60,987 nt of DNA, taken from NCBI GenBank assembly GCA_030834965.1, contig JAUQWW010000059.1, positions 1-60,987 on the forward strand, written 5' to 3'. Below are positions 24,011 to 33,450 of the stretch, piece after piece (positions within the stretch are counted from its first letter, which is position 1; each line of letters starts with the position of its first letter). This stretch comes from Gallionellaceae bacterium. Lineage in GTDB: Bacteria > Pseudomonadota > Gammaproteobacteria > Burkholderiales > Gallionellaceae. The notes beneath the pieces were generated by a model, which made no database searches, had not been told where the DNA came from, and was given only the letters and a program-made list of their open reading frames with translations. A program made the position numbers and the translations under genes.

Positions 24011-24805
24011 ATGAAAAAAAGCGTCTTGATTGCTGTTGTTGCAGTTTTCATATTGGGTGGGCTCGCCGCTTATTTCTACTGGCCGCATAGCCAGCCTAAA
24101 CCGGAGCCAGCAGAGATGCAAGTAGTACCCTCTCTGCCGCCCGAGCCTGAAGTGCGCCAGGTGATCGAAACTCCCCCTATGTCTCCTCCGCTGCCAGCGC
24201 TGGCCGATAGCGATAATTTCATGCTCGATGCCCTGGCTGGGCTGGTCAACAACAAATCATTGATGAAGCTCTTTCATACCGAGCGGATAATCCATAATAT
24301 CGTCGCCACCATAGACAACCTGCCACGCAGGCGCGCGCCGATGCGTGTAATGCCTGTCGAGGAGGCACCGGGCAAGTTTGCCACTGCGGGCGATGAAAGC
24401 GGCCTGACCATCAGCCCGAAGAACGCGGCGCGCTACACGCCTTACGTGAGAATCGCCGAGGCGGTCGACGCCAGAAAACTGGTCGAGCTTTATGTCCGCC
24501 TCTATCCGCTGTTCCAGCAATCCTACGAAGGGCTGGGCTACCCGAAAAAATATTTCAATGACCGCCTGATGGTGGTGCTCGACGACCTGCTGGCTGCGCC
24601 GGACATCCAGGAACCGGTCAAACTGGTTCAGCCCGGTGTGCTTTACCTGTTTGCCGACCCCGATCTTGAAGGGCGTTCCATCGGCCAGCGCATCCTCATG
24701 CGAACAGGCGGCAAGAACGAAGCAATAATCAAAGGCAAGCTGCGCGAGATCAAACAGGAACTGATGCTCCATCTGCATGAGAAGAAAGTGGAGGGCGCCG
24801 GGTGA
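24011..24805 (+). CDS. DUF3014 membrane-anchored protein
   Basis: This 264-residue protein has one N-terminal transmembrane helix (residues 5-23, SVLIAVVAVFILGGLAAYF), a proline-rich linker (25-65) and a C-terminal DUF3014 domain with the conserved YTPYVRIAEAVDA and YPKKYFNDRLMVVLDDLL stretches. The function of the family is unknown. The topology predicts a periplasmic domain. The ATG at 24011 has GGAGG seven bases upstream, so an in-frame start 90 bases earlier is rejected. It overlaps the MltD gene as GTGA, suggesting a shared job at the cell wall. Confidence 0.88.
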   Translation: MKKSVLIAVVAVFILGGLAAYFYWPHSQPKPEPAEMQVVPSLPPEPEVRQVIETPPMSPPLPALADSDNFMLDALAGLVNNKSLMKLFHTERIIHNIVATIDNLPRRRAPMRVMPVEEAPGKFATAGDESGLTISPKNAARYTPYVRIAEAVDARKLVELYVRLYPLFQQSYEGLGYPKKYFNDRLMVVLDDLLAAPDIQEPVKLVQPGVLYLFADPDLEGRSIGQRILMRTGGKNEAIIKGKLREIKQELMLHLHEKKVEGAG

Positions 24806-26382
24806 TCGGGGGCGTTATCAGTGACAGCAGCTTCCTTGCGCCCATCTCGAACCATGTTTCCGACAATACGATAGCGCCCGCAGCATCCCGGCGCCATCGC
24901 GTGAGTATTGAGCCAACTGGAGCCATGCTCGCACCGTTGATCCGACGGATACACCCTGCTCTGCTCGCCGTCTGCATCCTGATTTCCATCCAGGTCGCAT
25001 ACGCGGAAGAACAGCTTGCTCTGAGCATTACCCTTGCCGATCAGACTACTCCACGGACGCTCCCCAATGCGCGCAACATTCTGATTGAGATCATCCCGGA
25101 CGATGAGCCGGCACCGGGTGATCTTTGGGCGCGTATCCGCAACGGTTTCGCCATGCGCGACCTGGACAGCCCCTTGGTCGCCAGGCATGAGCAATGGTAT
25201 GCCAGCCGTCCCAATTACGTGGCGCGCATGACTGACCGCGCGCGCCGCTATCTGCACTATATCGCGACCGAGGTGGAGCGGCGCGGCATGCCCAGTGAAA
25301 TCGCCCTGTTGCCGATGATAGAGAGCGCTTTCAATCCGGGCGCATACTCTACCGCGCGCGCTTCGGGCATCTGGCAGTTCATGCCCTCCACAGGCAAAAA
25401 TTTCGGCATGGAGCAGAACTGGTGGTATGACGGCCGGCGCGACATTGTCAGCGCGACCAACGGTGCACTCGACTACCTGCAAAAACTGCACGACATGTTC
25501 GGCGACTGGGAGCTGGCGCTGGCCGCCTACAATTGGGGCGAAGGCGCGGTGCAGCGCGCGCAGGCGCGCAACCGCAAGCGGGGCCTGCCGGTAAATTACG
25601 CCAGCCTGAAAATGCCCAACGAAACACGCAACTATGTGCCGAAATTGCTGGCCGTCAAGAATATCGTCGCCAACCCGGCCAGCTTCGGCCTGATGTTGGA
25701 TAACATTCCCGATGAACCCTATTTTACCGCCGTTGCCACTTCCAAGCATATGGACGTAAAACTGGCCGCGCAATTGGCCGATATTTCAATGGAAGAATTT
25801 AAGGCGCTTAATCCCGCGCACAACCGGCCGGTTATTTTGCAGGATAGCAGCGAACTGATTTTACTGCCGGCAGATGCTGTCGAAACCTTCAGCGCCAACT
25901 TGGAAAACTACGACAAGCCATTGGTCAGTTGGCAAGCCTATCAACCTAAAAGGGGCGAGCGGCTTGACCGCCTTGCTCCGCGCTTTGGTCTCTCCGTGGC
26001 AAAACTCAAATCGGTGAACGGCCTGCCGGGATACACCAGGGTTAGCACCGGACAAACCTTGCTGGTGCCGGTCAACAGCAAGGAAGATGAAGCAGGCGAA
26101 GAATTCGAGGCGTTCAACATGCACCTTGCGCCTGCCTACGATAGCGGTCGAGCAATCAAGCACATTGTGCGCAAGGGCGATACGCTTGGCAGTTTGGCGC
26201 GCCGTTATCGTGTAAGCATTAGCAAATTGAAGTTGTGGAACGGGCCATTGAGAATCATCCGGATCGGCCAAGCCATTACCGTCGCGCAGGCCTTGCCCCG
26301 CAAGCCTTCCGGTCATATGAAAACATCCAAAAGACGTTTGCGCGGCACAGTGCAAGCAAAAACAACACGACTTAGCATGTAA
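24802..26382 (+). CDS. mltD: Membrane-bound lytic murein transglycosylase D-like
   Basis: This 526-residue enzyme has an SLT transglycosylase domain (about 135-270) with catalytic Glu174 in LLPMIESAFNP and the SGIWQFMPSTGKNFGM segment, followed by two LysM peptidoglycan-binding repeats near 375-420 and 453-500. It would cleave the glycan strand to 1,6-anhydro-muropeptides in the periplasm. The GTG at 24802 has GGAGG at seven bases and overlaps the DUF3014 stop, but gives a 40-residue extension before the signal-like helix (PALLAVCILISIQVAYA, 52-68). The ATG at 24925 would give a normal signal peptide but has a poorly spaced ribosome site. No lipobox is seen. Confidence 0.88.
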   Translation: MIGGVISDSSFLAPISNHVSDNTIAPAASRRHRVSIEPTGAMLAPLIRRIHPALLAVCILISIQVAYAEEQLALSITLADQTTPRTLPNARNILIEIIPDDEPAPGDLWARIRNGFAMRDLDSPLVARHEQWYASRPNYVARMTDRARRYLHYIATEVERRGMPSEIALLPMIESAFNPGAYSTARASGIWQFMPSTGKNFGMEQNWWYDGRRDIVSATNGALDYLQKLHDMFGDWELALAAYNWGEGAVQRAQARNRKRGLPVNYASLKMPNETRNYVPKLLAVKNIVANPASFGLMLDNIPDEPYFTAVATSKHMDVKLAAQLADISMEEFKALNPAHNRPVILQDSSELILLPADAVETFSANLENYDKPLVSWQAYQPKRGERLDRLAPRFGLSVAKLKSVNGLPGYTRVSTGQTLLVPVNSKEDEAGEEFEAFNMHLAPAYDSGRAIKHIVRKGDTLGSLARRYRVSISKLKLWNGPLRIIRIGQAITVAQALPRKPSGHMKTSKRRLRGTVQAKTTRLSM

Positions 26383-26441
26383 TGGCTCATCGATTAATCA
26401 GAGGAAAATCCTGAAACCGTAATGTTTTCATCCGTAAAGAA

Positions 26442-27410
26442 ATGATAAAACTTGCCCAATCAAGCGAGGCCACTTCTGCATCCCGGTTGCCGATTCTTGG
26501 CGCCAACCGAAAAGGCACAGTTGTATTGTTCGGCGAGGTGTTGGCTGACATTTTTCCCGACCGCACTGTTCTGGGCGGAGCGCCGTTCAACGTTGCGCGG
26601 CATCTAAAAGCCTTTGGACGCAACCCGGTGCTGGTCACACGTGTGGGCAACGATGCCATGGGTGATGAAGTGCTGAACGTGATGTCGCAGAACAGGATGG
26701 AAACCAGGGGCATTCAGTTCGACAAAAGACATCCGACAGGGCAGGTTCGAGTACATTTTGAGAACAACGGCCATCGTTTTGAGATACTTCCCATGCAGGC
26801 CTACGACTTCATTCATCCGGCAGTGGCGCGCATGATCAGGCTTCCGCTAAACCCGGTGCTGGTCTATTTTGGCACACTGGCACAGCGCAACGAAATCTCA
26901 AAGCGCGCACTAAAAACCTTGTTGCGCAGTACGGATGCGGCGAAATTCCTGGATATCAATTTGCGCGCACCCTGGTATGACGAAAAGACACTCCGTTTAT
27001 CCCTGCAATATGCGGATATCGTGAAGCTGAATATTGAAGAGCTGGGCGTGTTGGCGGAAATGATCGATTTGCCGAAAGGCAAGCAGCAGGATCAGGTTCG
27101 GAAATTAATGGCGCAGTTCGATCTTGAGCATGTGGTAGTAACTTGCGGTGCAGCGGGCGCATGGCAAATGAACCGGGCGGGCAAAGTAGTCGAGGCCAGC
27201 GAAAACAGACAGATCACAGCAGTGATAGATACGGTCGGCGCAGGCGACGGGTTTGCCGCAGTTTATATTCTGGGTACGCTACGGCGCTGGCCTATGGCAA
27301 AGACGCTGGCACGAGCCAATGCTTTCGCCACCGCGATCTGTGAAATTCGCGGAGCAATTCCCGACAGTGCGGATTTCTACACCCCATTTATTGAGGAGTG
27401 GGGCGCATGA
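26442..27410 (+). CDS. PfkB family fructokinase
   Basis: The 322-residue ribokinase-fold sugar kinase shows VVLFGEVLADIFPD at the N-terminus, the GGAPFNVARHLKAFG substrate-binding segment near residue 48, and the anion-hole/catalytic motif DTVGAGDGF near 265. It would phosphorylate fructose at C6 with ATP. Its place directly before sucrose-phosphate synthase and amylosucrase supports fructose as substrate, released when amylosucrase splits sucrose. The stop overlaps the next ATG (ATGA), so synthesis is coupled. Confidence 0.9.
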   Translation: MIKLAQSSEATSASRLPILGANRKGTVVLFGEVLADIFPDRTVLGGAPFNVARHLKAFGRNPVLVTRVGNDAMGDEVLNVMSQNRMETRGIQFDKRHPTGQVRVHFENNGHRFEILPMQAYDFIHPAVARMIRLPLNPVLVYFGTLAQRNEISKRALKTLLRSTDAAKFLDINLRAPWYDEKTLRLSLQYADIVKLNIEELGVLAEMIDLPKGKQQDQVRKLMAQFDLEHVVVTCGAAGAWQMNRAGKVVEASENRQITAVIDTVGAGDGFAAVYILGTLRRWPMAKTLARANAFATAICEIRGAIPDSADFYTPFIEEWGA

Positions 27411-29569
27411 AAAAGCAGCCTTCCGAAACCAGGAAACCTTTGTACATTGTATTGATCAGTGTGCACGGATTGATCCGTGGTCATAACCTTGAGCTGGGAC
27501 GCGATGCAGATACCGGCGGGCAAACCAAGTACGTTGTGGAACTTGCGCGCGCCCTGGGCGAACGCGCAGATGTAGAAAAAGTGGTTTTGCTGACGCGGCG
27601 TGTCATAGACAGCCAGGTCAGCCCAGATTATGCCGAACCGTTCGAGCAGCTTTCCGAAAAGGCGAGCATCGTGCGCATCGAATGCGGCGAACAAAAGTAT
27701 CTGCGCAAGGAGATGTTGTGGGACTCGCTGGAAAATTTTTCGGATAACTCCCTCGCTTACCTCAAAAGCCAAGAACGCATCCCGGATGTCATCCATAGCC
27801 ATTATGCGGACGCCGGTTATGTGGGTTCTCGTCTCTCGCATCAATTGGGTATTCCACTGGTGCATACCGGCCACTCACTGGGCCACAACAAACGCAAGCA
27901 ACTGCTGGCCAGCGGCATCAAACGGAGCGAAATCGAAACGACCTACCATATTTCTCGCCGCATCGAGGCGGAAGAAACAACGCTGGGCGTAGCCGAACGC
28001 GTCATCACCAGTACGCAACAGGAGATTGAACAGCAATACGGCCTTTACGATTTCTACCAACCCGAACGCATGCGGGTGATCCCGCCCGGCACGGATATGG
28101 AACAATTCTTTCCGCCGCAAGGCGGCGAGAAAAACAGTCTTATCGCGAACGAGCTCAAACGTTTTTTGAGCCTGCCCAGCAAGCCGATCATTCTGGCGCT
28201 GTCGCGCCCGGATCCCAAAAAGAACATCGTTTCATTGATCGAAGCCTACGGTGAATCTCCCCAGTTGCAGCAAGCCGCCAACCTGGTCATCGTGGCAGGC
28301 AATCGCGACGATATCCAGGATATGGAAAATGTTTCGAGAACAGTGCTGAACGAGATTCTGCTGTCTATCGATAAATACGACCTGTATGGAAAGGTGGCAT
28401 ATCCGAAGCACCACAAGCCAGAAGAGGTGCCTGTTTTATACCGCCTTGCCGCAGCCTCCCGTGGCGTCTTCGTCAATCCGGCGCTGACCGAACCATTCGG
28501 ACTGACACTGATCGAAGCCGCTGCCTGCGGCCTGCCGATCGTGGCGACCGAGGACGGAGGCCCGATCGACATTATCAGGAACTGCCAGAACGGCCTTCTG
28601 ATCAATCCGCTCGACAAAGCGGCGGTGGCGGAAATTCTGCTCCAGACCTTGACGAACAAACAGGAATGGCGCCGTTTGGCAAAGAACGGCATTCAAGGCG
28701 TGCGCCGCCATTACTCATGGCCGGCGCACGTTGAAAAATATCTGGCTGTCATCCGCCCCTTGGCGGATAAGACCGAGCCTTTGTCGAGGATGGCTCTGAA
28801 GCGGCGGCCGGGCGTGTTCCGAGACCGTGCGCTTTTCACCAGTCTCGATCTGAACCTGATTGGTGACGGCGACTCGTTGGCGGCATTTCTGCAAGCCATG
28901 CAGGTGCATCGTAAATCGATCATCTTCGGCATCGCGACCGGACGCCGTCTGGACGATGCACTGGCCACGTTGCGCCAACACAACATTCCTCAGCCTGACG
29001 TGTTGATATCCGGCCAGGGAACGGAGATCCACTATGCGCCGAACCTGACCGTAGACGCCGTTTGGGCGCGTCACATCAACCACCTGTGGAGCAGGCAGAT
29101 GGTGAGCGATATCCTCAAGGAGATACCAGGGCTTGTGATGCAGCCGAAAAACTATCAAAGTGCTTTCAAGATTAGCTACTATATCGATCCTGCGGTGGCA
29201 GATATTCAGGAAATTCGGCAGGCGCTGTTGCGCAACGAACAGGCCGTGAATGTCGTCTTTTCTTTCGGACAATTCCTCGATGTACTGCCCGTCAGGGCAT
29301 CCAAAGGACTTGCCCTGCGCTGGTGTGCCGAACAGCTCGGCTTCCCGCTGGAGAGTACGCTGGTAGCCGGCGTCACCGGCGCCGATGCGGACATGTTGCG
29401 CGGCAATACGCTGGGCACGGTCGTGGATAACCGGCATCTTGCGGAATTGTCCGGCTTGGCCAACATTGAAAAAATCTACTTTGCGAAAAAGCCGCACGCC
29501 GCCGGCATTCTGGAAGCGATGGACCATTACAAATTCTTCGCAGACGCAAATGGAAAAATTGCATCATGA
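27407..29569 (+). CDS. sps: Sucrose-phosphate synthase
   Basis: The 720-residue enzyme makes sucrose-6-phosphate from UDP-glucose and fructose-6-phosphate. Residues 8 to about 465 are a GT-B fold family 4 glycosyltransferase: SVHGLIRG and DTGGQTKYVVELA at the N-terminus, HSHYADAG, and the donor-site ExxxxxxxE region TEPFGLTLIEAAACG near 360. The C-terminal 250 residues form a HAD-IIB domain like sucrose-phosphatase (SLDLNLIGDGD, GVTGADADMLRG). The first Asp of a canonical DxD nucleophile motif appears shifted (SLDLNL), so phosphatase activity is doubtful. The ATG at 27407 overlaps the fructokinase stop; GGAG lies upstream. Confidence 0.93.
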   Translation: MKKQPSETRKPLYIVLISVHGLIRGHNLELGRDADTGGQTKYVVELARALGERADVEKVVLLTRRVIDSQVSPDYAEPFEQLSEKASIVRIECGEQKYLRKEMLWDSLENFSDNSLAYLKSQERIPDVIHSHYADAGYVGSRLSHQLGIPLVHTGHSLGHNKRKQLLASGIKRSEIETTYHISRRIEAEETTLGVAERVITSTQQEIEQQYGLYDFYQPERMRVIPPGTDMEQFFPPQGGEKNSLIANELKRFLSLPSKPIILALSRPDPKKNIVSLIEAYGESPQLQQAANLVIVAGNRDDIQDMENVSRTVLNEILLSIDKYDLYGKVAYPKHHKPEEVPVLYRLAAASRGVFVNPALTEPFGLTLIEAAACGLPIVATEDGGPIDIIRNCQNGLLINPLDKAAVAEILLQTLTNKQEWRRLAKNGIQGVRRHYSWPAHVEKYLAVIRPLADKTEPLSRMALKRRPGVFRDRALFTSLDLNLIGDGDSLAAFLQAMQVHRKSIIFGIATGRRLDDALATLRQHNIPQPDVLISGQGTEIHYAPNLTVDAVWARHINHLWSRQMVSDILKEIPGLVMQPKNYQSAFKISYYIDPAVADIQEIRQALLRNEQAVNVVFSFGQFLDVLPVRASKGLALRWCAEQLGFPLESTLVAGVTGADADMLRGNTLGTVVDNRHLAELSGLANIEKIYFAKKPHAAGILEAMDHYKFFADANGKIAS

Positions 29570-30411
29570 ACCAATACCTGATTTGCACTGACCTCGATCG
29601 GACGCTGATACCGAACGGCAGTCAGCCGGAATCGCCGGCAGCCAAAGAAATATTCAAGAAGTTGGTGAGCCGCGAGGAAATCACGCTTGTCTATGTGACC
29701 GGCCGGCATCGCGCCCTCATAGAGCAGGCCATTAAAGATTTCGACCTGCCGCAACCTGATTTCGCCATCGCCGATGTGGGCACGACGACCTACCAGATTG
29801 ACTCGTCTGGGTGGCGGCAGTGGGGCGAATGGGATACGCAGATCGCGCCGGATTGGCAAGGATTGGCACATGGTGAAATCTACCGTTTATTGAGTGTTTT
29901 TCCGGTGCTGCGCTTGCAGGAAAAGGAAAAACAGAACCGCCATAAGCTCAGCTTCTACGTTCCGCTCGAAACAGACGCGCAAGCATTGGCCGGCGAGATG
30001 GATGCGCGACTGAAACAGGAAGGAATCAAGGCAAACCTGATCTGGAGCATCGATGAAATGGCCGGGTTTGGCTTGCTGGACGTCCTACCAGCCAGCGCCA
30101 ACAAGCTGCACGCCATCCGCTTCCTGATGCAACGCAAGGGCTTTCTTCAAAAGGACGTAATCTTTGCCGGCGACAGCGGCAACGATCTGGACGTGCTGAT
30201 GAGCGACATCCCTTCCGTGCTGGTAGCCAATGCCGATGTTGATACTAAAGCTCGGGCTGCGAATGCGAACAAAGCCACCCTCTATATCGCCAAGGGCGGC
30301 TACCTCGGAATGAATGGCAATTACAGCGCAGGCATCCTTGAAGGAGCAGCATATTACTGGCCGGAAGCAGGCGCATGGCTATGCGAATCGAATCAAACCA
30401 AGGACTGCTGA
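29566..30411 (+). CDS. spp: Sucrose-6-phosphate phosphatase, HAD-IIB
   Basis: This 281-residue HAD hydrolase removes the phosphate from sucrose-6-phosphate. The nucleophile motif is CTDLDRTLIP (Asp9 and Asp11), motif II lies in VTGRHRAL near 45, and the Mg-binding FAGDSGNDLDVL near 205 completes the site. It overlaps the synthase gene as ATGA, and its own stop shares a base with the amylosucrase start. A dedicated phosphatase beside a synthase with a weakened phosphatase domain fits the usual bacterial arrangement. Confidence 0.92.
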   Translation: MNQYLICTDLDRTLIPNGSQPESPAAKEIFKKLVSREEITLVYVTGRHRALIEQAIKDFDLPQPDFAIADVGTTTYQIDSSGWRQWGEWDTQIAPDWQGLAHGEIYRLLSVFPVLRLQEKEKQNRHKLSFYVPLETDAQALAGEMDARLKQEGIKANLIWSIDEMAGFGLLDVLPASANKLHAIRFLMQRKGFLQKDVIFAGDSGNDLDVLMSDIPSVLVANADVDTKARAANANKATLYIAKGGYLGMNGNYSAGILEGAAYYWPEAGAWLCESNQTKDC

Positions 30412-32363
30412 TGTACGAACAAGCTTCCCACTCATTGCTGAATGAAATACTGGTCGAGCTGAAACCCGAAATCGGAAATTTTCGGTTGCGGCATTTCTAC
30501 ACCCGTCTCGGGGCGAACTTTTACGCCATCCATTCCCTGTTCCACCTGCTGTATGGCGACCGTCCCGATCTCAAGGGAAAGATGGTCAAACTGGTCGAGA
30601 CGCTCGCGCTCCGTTACATCGAACGGTCACCCCATCTGCGCAGGTCTGACCTGGAGCGCGAAAAAAACTACAACTGGTTCATGAGCCAGAAGTGGGTCGG
30701 CATGGCGCTCTACTGCGACCGTTTCGCCGGGGACCTGAAAGGCTTGCGCGCAAAGCTGCCCTACCTGCAGGAACTGGGCGTCAACATGCTGCACATTATG
30801 CCCATACTCGACTGCCCTCCGGACAACAGCGACGGCGGCTATGCCGTGCGCAACTTCCGCAGGATCGATCCCCGTTTCGGCACGACAGCGGATGTCGAAG
30901 CGCTAGCAGCCACGCTTAAAAAACGTGACATGTTGCTGGTGCTCGATGTCGTGGTCAATCACACCTCGAACGAGCATGAATGGGCGCAGCGGGCGCGCAA
31001 GGGCGAACAGAAATATCAGGATTACTACTTCGTTTTCGAGGACCGCGAGATTCCGGATATCTATGAAGAGGCTATGCCGGAAATCTTTCCGGTCACCTCG
31101 CCCGGCAACTTCACCTGGAATGAGGAGATGGGCAAGTGGGTGATGACGGTGTTCAACAGCTACCAGTGGGATTTGAACTATCGCAACCCGGCGGTGCTGA
31201 TCGAAATGATCGACATCATCCTGTTCTGGGCAAACAAGGGGGCGGACATCCTGCGCCTGGATGCGGTTGCATTCCTGTGGAAGAAGATGGGCAGCGCATG
31301 CCAGAACGAGCGTGAGGCTCATCTGCTGCTGCAGTTGATGAAGGACTGCTGCCAGGTGACGGCGCCGGGTGTGCTGTTTATCGCAGAGGCCATCGTCTCG
31401 CCGGGCGAGATCGCCAAGTACTTCGGCGAAGACGCAATCAATGCCAAGGAATGCGAGATTGCCTACAACGCCTCACTCATGGCACTGCTATGGGATGCGG
31501 TTGCGACGAAAAATGCAAACCTGCTCAATCGAGGAGTCAAGAACCTGCCTGACAAGCTGGAGCGGGCGACTTGGCTCAATTATGTGCGCTGTCATGACGA
31601 TATCGGCCTGGGATTCGACGATAATGACGCCCGTCTGTCCGGCTATGACCCGTTCCTGCACCGGCGCTTTCTGATCGATTATTTCACCGGCAAATTTCCG
31701 GGTTCGCCTGCCAGGGGCCTGCCGTTCGGCGACAACCCCAAGACCGGCGATACGCGCATCTCCGGCTCTCTCGCCTCATTGGTCGGTCTCGAGACCGCGC
31801 TCGAGCACCAAAATGAAGATGCCATCGAAGCCGCGATCAAAACCATCGTGCTGCTGCACAGCATGATCCTGTCTTTCGGGGGGATCCCGCTGCTCTACTA
31901 CGGTGATGCGCTCGGCATGCTCAACAGCCTCGAATATCTCGCAGACCCATTCAAGCGCCACGACAATCGCTGGGTGCATCGCTCGCACTTCGATTGGAAC
32001 AAGGCGGAGAAGCGCAGTCAGAGCGGCACAGTGGAACAGCGGATATTCAGCGCACTGAAAAAGCTGATCGCGCTGCGCAAGGAGACCACACCATTCGCTG
32101 ACCTGGACAACCGCCAATTGCTGGCGACGGAGAACCCCAACCTGCTGGTGTTCTCCCGTACAGACACACAAAACAGCCGCAACCGGGTGTTGGTGGCCGG
32201 CAACTTCAATGTCGAGGCACAGGCATTACATATCGGCACACCAAGGTCGCATGGTTTCTTCCAGCAGGACGCAATGAAAGACCTCTGCTCGGGCATGCGC
32301 ATTGTTTCGGAAAACGATACAGTCATCATCCCGCCGCTGTCCTTTTATTGGCTCACTGACTGA
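30411..32363 (+). CDS. ams: Amylosucrase, GH13 subfamily 4
   Basis: This 650-residue alpha-amylase family enzyme transfers glucose from sucrose onto an alpha-1,4-glucan and releases fructose. The barrel motifs are VLDVVVNHTSNEHEW near 178, the nucleophile Asp284 in ILRLDAVAFLW, the acid/base Glu326 in FIAEAIVS, and VRCHDDIG near 390. The ADILRLDAVAF and catalytic spacing closely match known amylosucrases, rather than trehalose synthase or sucrose phosphorylase. I chose the ATG at 30411, one base overlapping the spp stop, with AAGGA six bases before it. It gives the operon a sucrose-recycling or glycogen-feeding arm together with fructokinase. Confidence 0.9.
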   Translation: MYEQASHSLLNEILVELKPEIGNFRLRHFYTRLGANFYAIHSLFHLLYGDRPDLKGKMVKLVETLALRYIERSPHLRRSDLEREKNYNWFMSQKWVGMALYCDRFAGDLKGLRAKLPYLQELGVNMLHIMPILDCPPDNSDGGYAVRNFRRIDPRFGTTADVEALAATLKKRDMLLVLDVVVNHTSNEHEWAQRARKGEQKYQDYYFVFEDREIPDIYEEAMPEIFPVTSPGNFTWNEEMGKWVMTVFNSYQWDLNYRNPAVLIEMIDIILFWANKGADILRLDAVAFLWKKMGSACQNEREAHLLLQLMKDCCQVTAPGVLFIAEAIVSPGEIAKYFGEDAINAKECEIAYNASLMALLWDAVATKNANLLNRGVKNLPDKLERATWLNYVRCHDDIGLGFDDNDARLSGYDPFLHRRFLIDYFTGKFPGSPARGLPFGDNPKTGDTRISGSLASLVGLETALEHQNEDAIEAAIKTIVLLHSMILSFGGIPLLYYGDALGMLNSLEYLADPFKRHDNRWVHRSHFDWNKAEKRSQSGTVEQRIFSALKKLIALRKETTPFADLDNRQLLATENPNLLVFSRTDTQNSRNRVLVAGNFNVEAQALHIGTPRSHGFFQQDAMKDLCSGMRIVSENDTVIIPPLSFYWLTD

Positions 32364-32380
32364 TCGACAAGGAGAGAATC

Positions 32381-33208
32381 ATGATCACGAAATGCCTTTT
32401 CCCGGTGGCCGGCTACGGCACCCGGTTCCTTCCCGCAACCAAGGCGCAACCCAAGGAGATGCTGCCCATCCTCACCAAGCCGCTCATCCAATATGGCGTG
32501 GAGGAAGCACTCGAGGCCGGCATGAAAAGCATCGCGTTCGTCACCGGCCGCAACAAGCGCGCCATTGAGGATCACTTCGATATCACCTATGAACTGGAGG
32601 ACAAGATCAGCGGCACCAGCAAGGAAAGCCAACTGGACAGCATCCGCGAGCTGATCGAACAGTGCACCTTCTCCTACACGCGACAGACACACATGCGCGG
32701 CCTTGGCGACGCCATACTTACCGGCGAGACGCTCATCGGCGATCAACCTTTCGGCGTGATCCTGGCGGATGATCTGTGCGTCGGCGAACCGGACGGTGTC
32801 ATGTCGCAGATGGCGCGCGTTCATGAAAAATATCGTTGCAGTATCGTCGCGGTGGAGGAAGTACCCACCGAGGAAGTGGATAAATATGGCATCGTCAAGG
32901 GCAAGTTGCTGGAGGATGGCAACATCAGGATCAAGCGCATGGTGGAAAAGCCGGCGCCGCAGGACGCACCGTCCAACCTTGCCGTCATCGGGCGATACAT
33001 CCTGACGCCCGATATATTCGAGATCATAAGGAATACCCCGCCTGGCAAGAACGGCGAGGTGCAGCTCACCGATGCGCTGCAAACACAGGCAGCAAGCGGC
33101 AAGGTGATCGCATATTCTTTTCAGGGGCGCAGGTTTGACTGCGGCAGTATCAAAGGCTTCGTCGAGGCCACCAACTTTTTCTTTGATCGCCAATCGGAAC
33201 TTTGTTAA
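32381..33208 (+). CDS. galU: UTP-glucose-1-phosphate uridylyltransferase
   Basis: GalU makes UDP-glucose, the donor for sucrose-phosphate synthase. The 275-residue protein starts with FPVAGYGTRFLPATKAQPKEM (split over residues 7-27), holding the nucleotidyltransferase G-x-G-T-R-x-x-P-x-T-K motif. VEKP near 187 and the C-terminal FDCGSIKGFVEA segment are also present. It lies 17 bases after the amylosucrase gene with an AGGAG site, so it belongs to the sucrose operon. It may also serve exopolysaccharide or lipopolysaccharide synthesis. Confidence 0.94.
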   Translation: MITKCLFPVAGYGTRFLPATKAQPKEMLPILTKPLIQYGVEEALEAGMKSIAFVTGRNKRAIEDHFDITYELEDKISGTSKESQLDSIRELIEQCTFSYTRQTHMRGLGDAILTGETLIGDQPFGVILADDLCVGEPDGVMSQMARVHEKYRCSIVAVEEVPTEEVDKYGIVKGKLLEDGNIRIKRMVEKPAPQDAPSNLAVIGRYILTPDIFEIIRNTPPGKNGEVQLTDALQTQAASGKVIAYSFQGRRFDCGSIKGFVEATNFFFDRQSELC

Positions 33209-33450
33209 TTTTGACGTTTGCGCTGCTCTCCCAGAGAGCGGGCGTCACAGCTGATGGTGGCATAGGCCCATTTAACCCCTGGCATCGCTCATAACTGCTG
33301 CCGCCTGCTGCATCTACGCAGCACCACTATGCAACACTGCTCTCTGCTCACCCCCATGCTCGATACTTGGCAAAAAAGGCCATATCGAATCTTCAATAGC
33401 CGTACAAAAGTGCGATAGAAACCTGAATCTTACAAGCCACGGAACATGCC
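33209..33450. other. Spacer after the sucrose operon
   Basis: This 242-base gap separates galU from mscS. It contains a small perfect hairpin, GCTCTC-CCA-GAGAGC at 33225-33239, 17 bases after the galU stop. No T-run follows, so it is not a convincing intrinsic terminator. I see no gene here; a promoter for mscS is likely but not identifiable with confidence. Confidence 0.4.

Noticed and set aside
33225-33239. Hairpin after galU as terminator
   Set aside because: The stem has only six pairs and no T-run follows on the plus strand.
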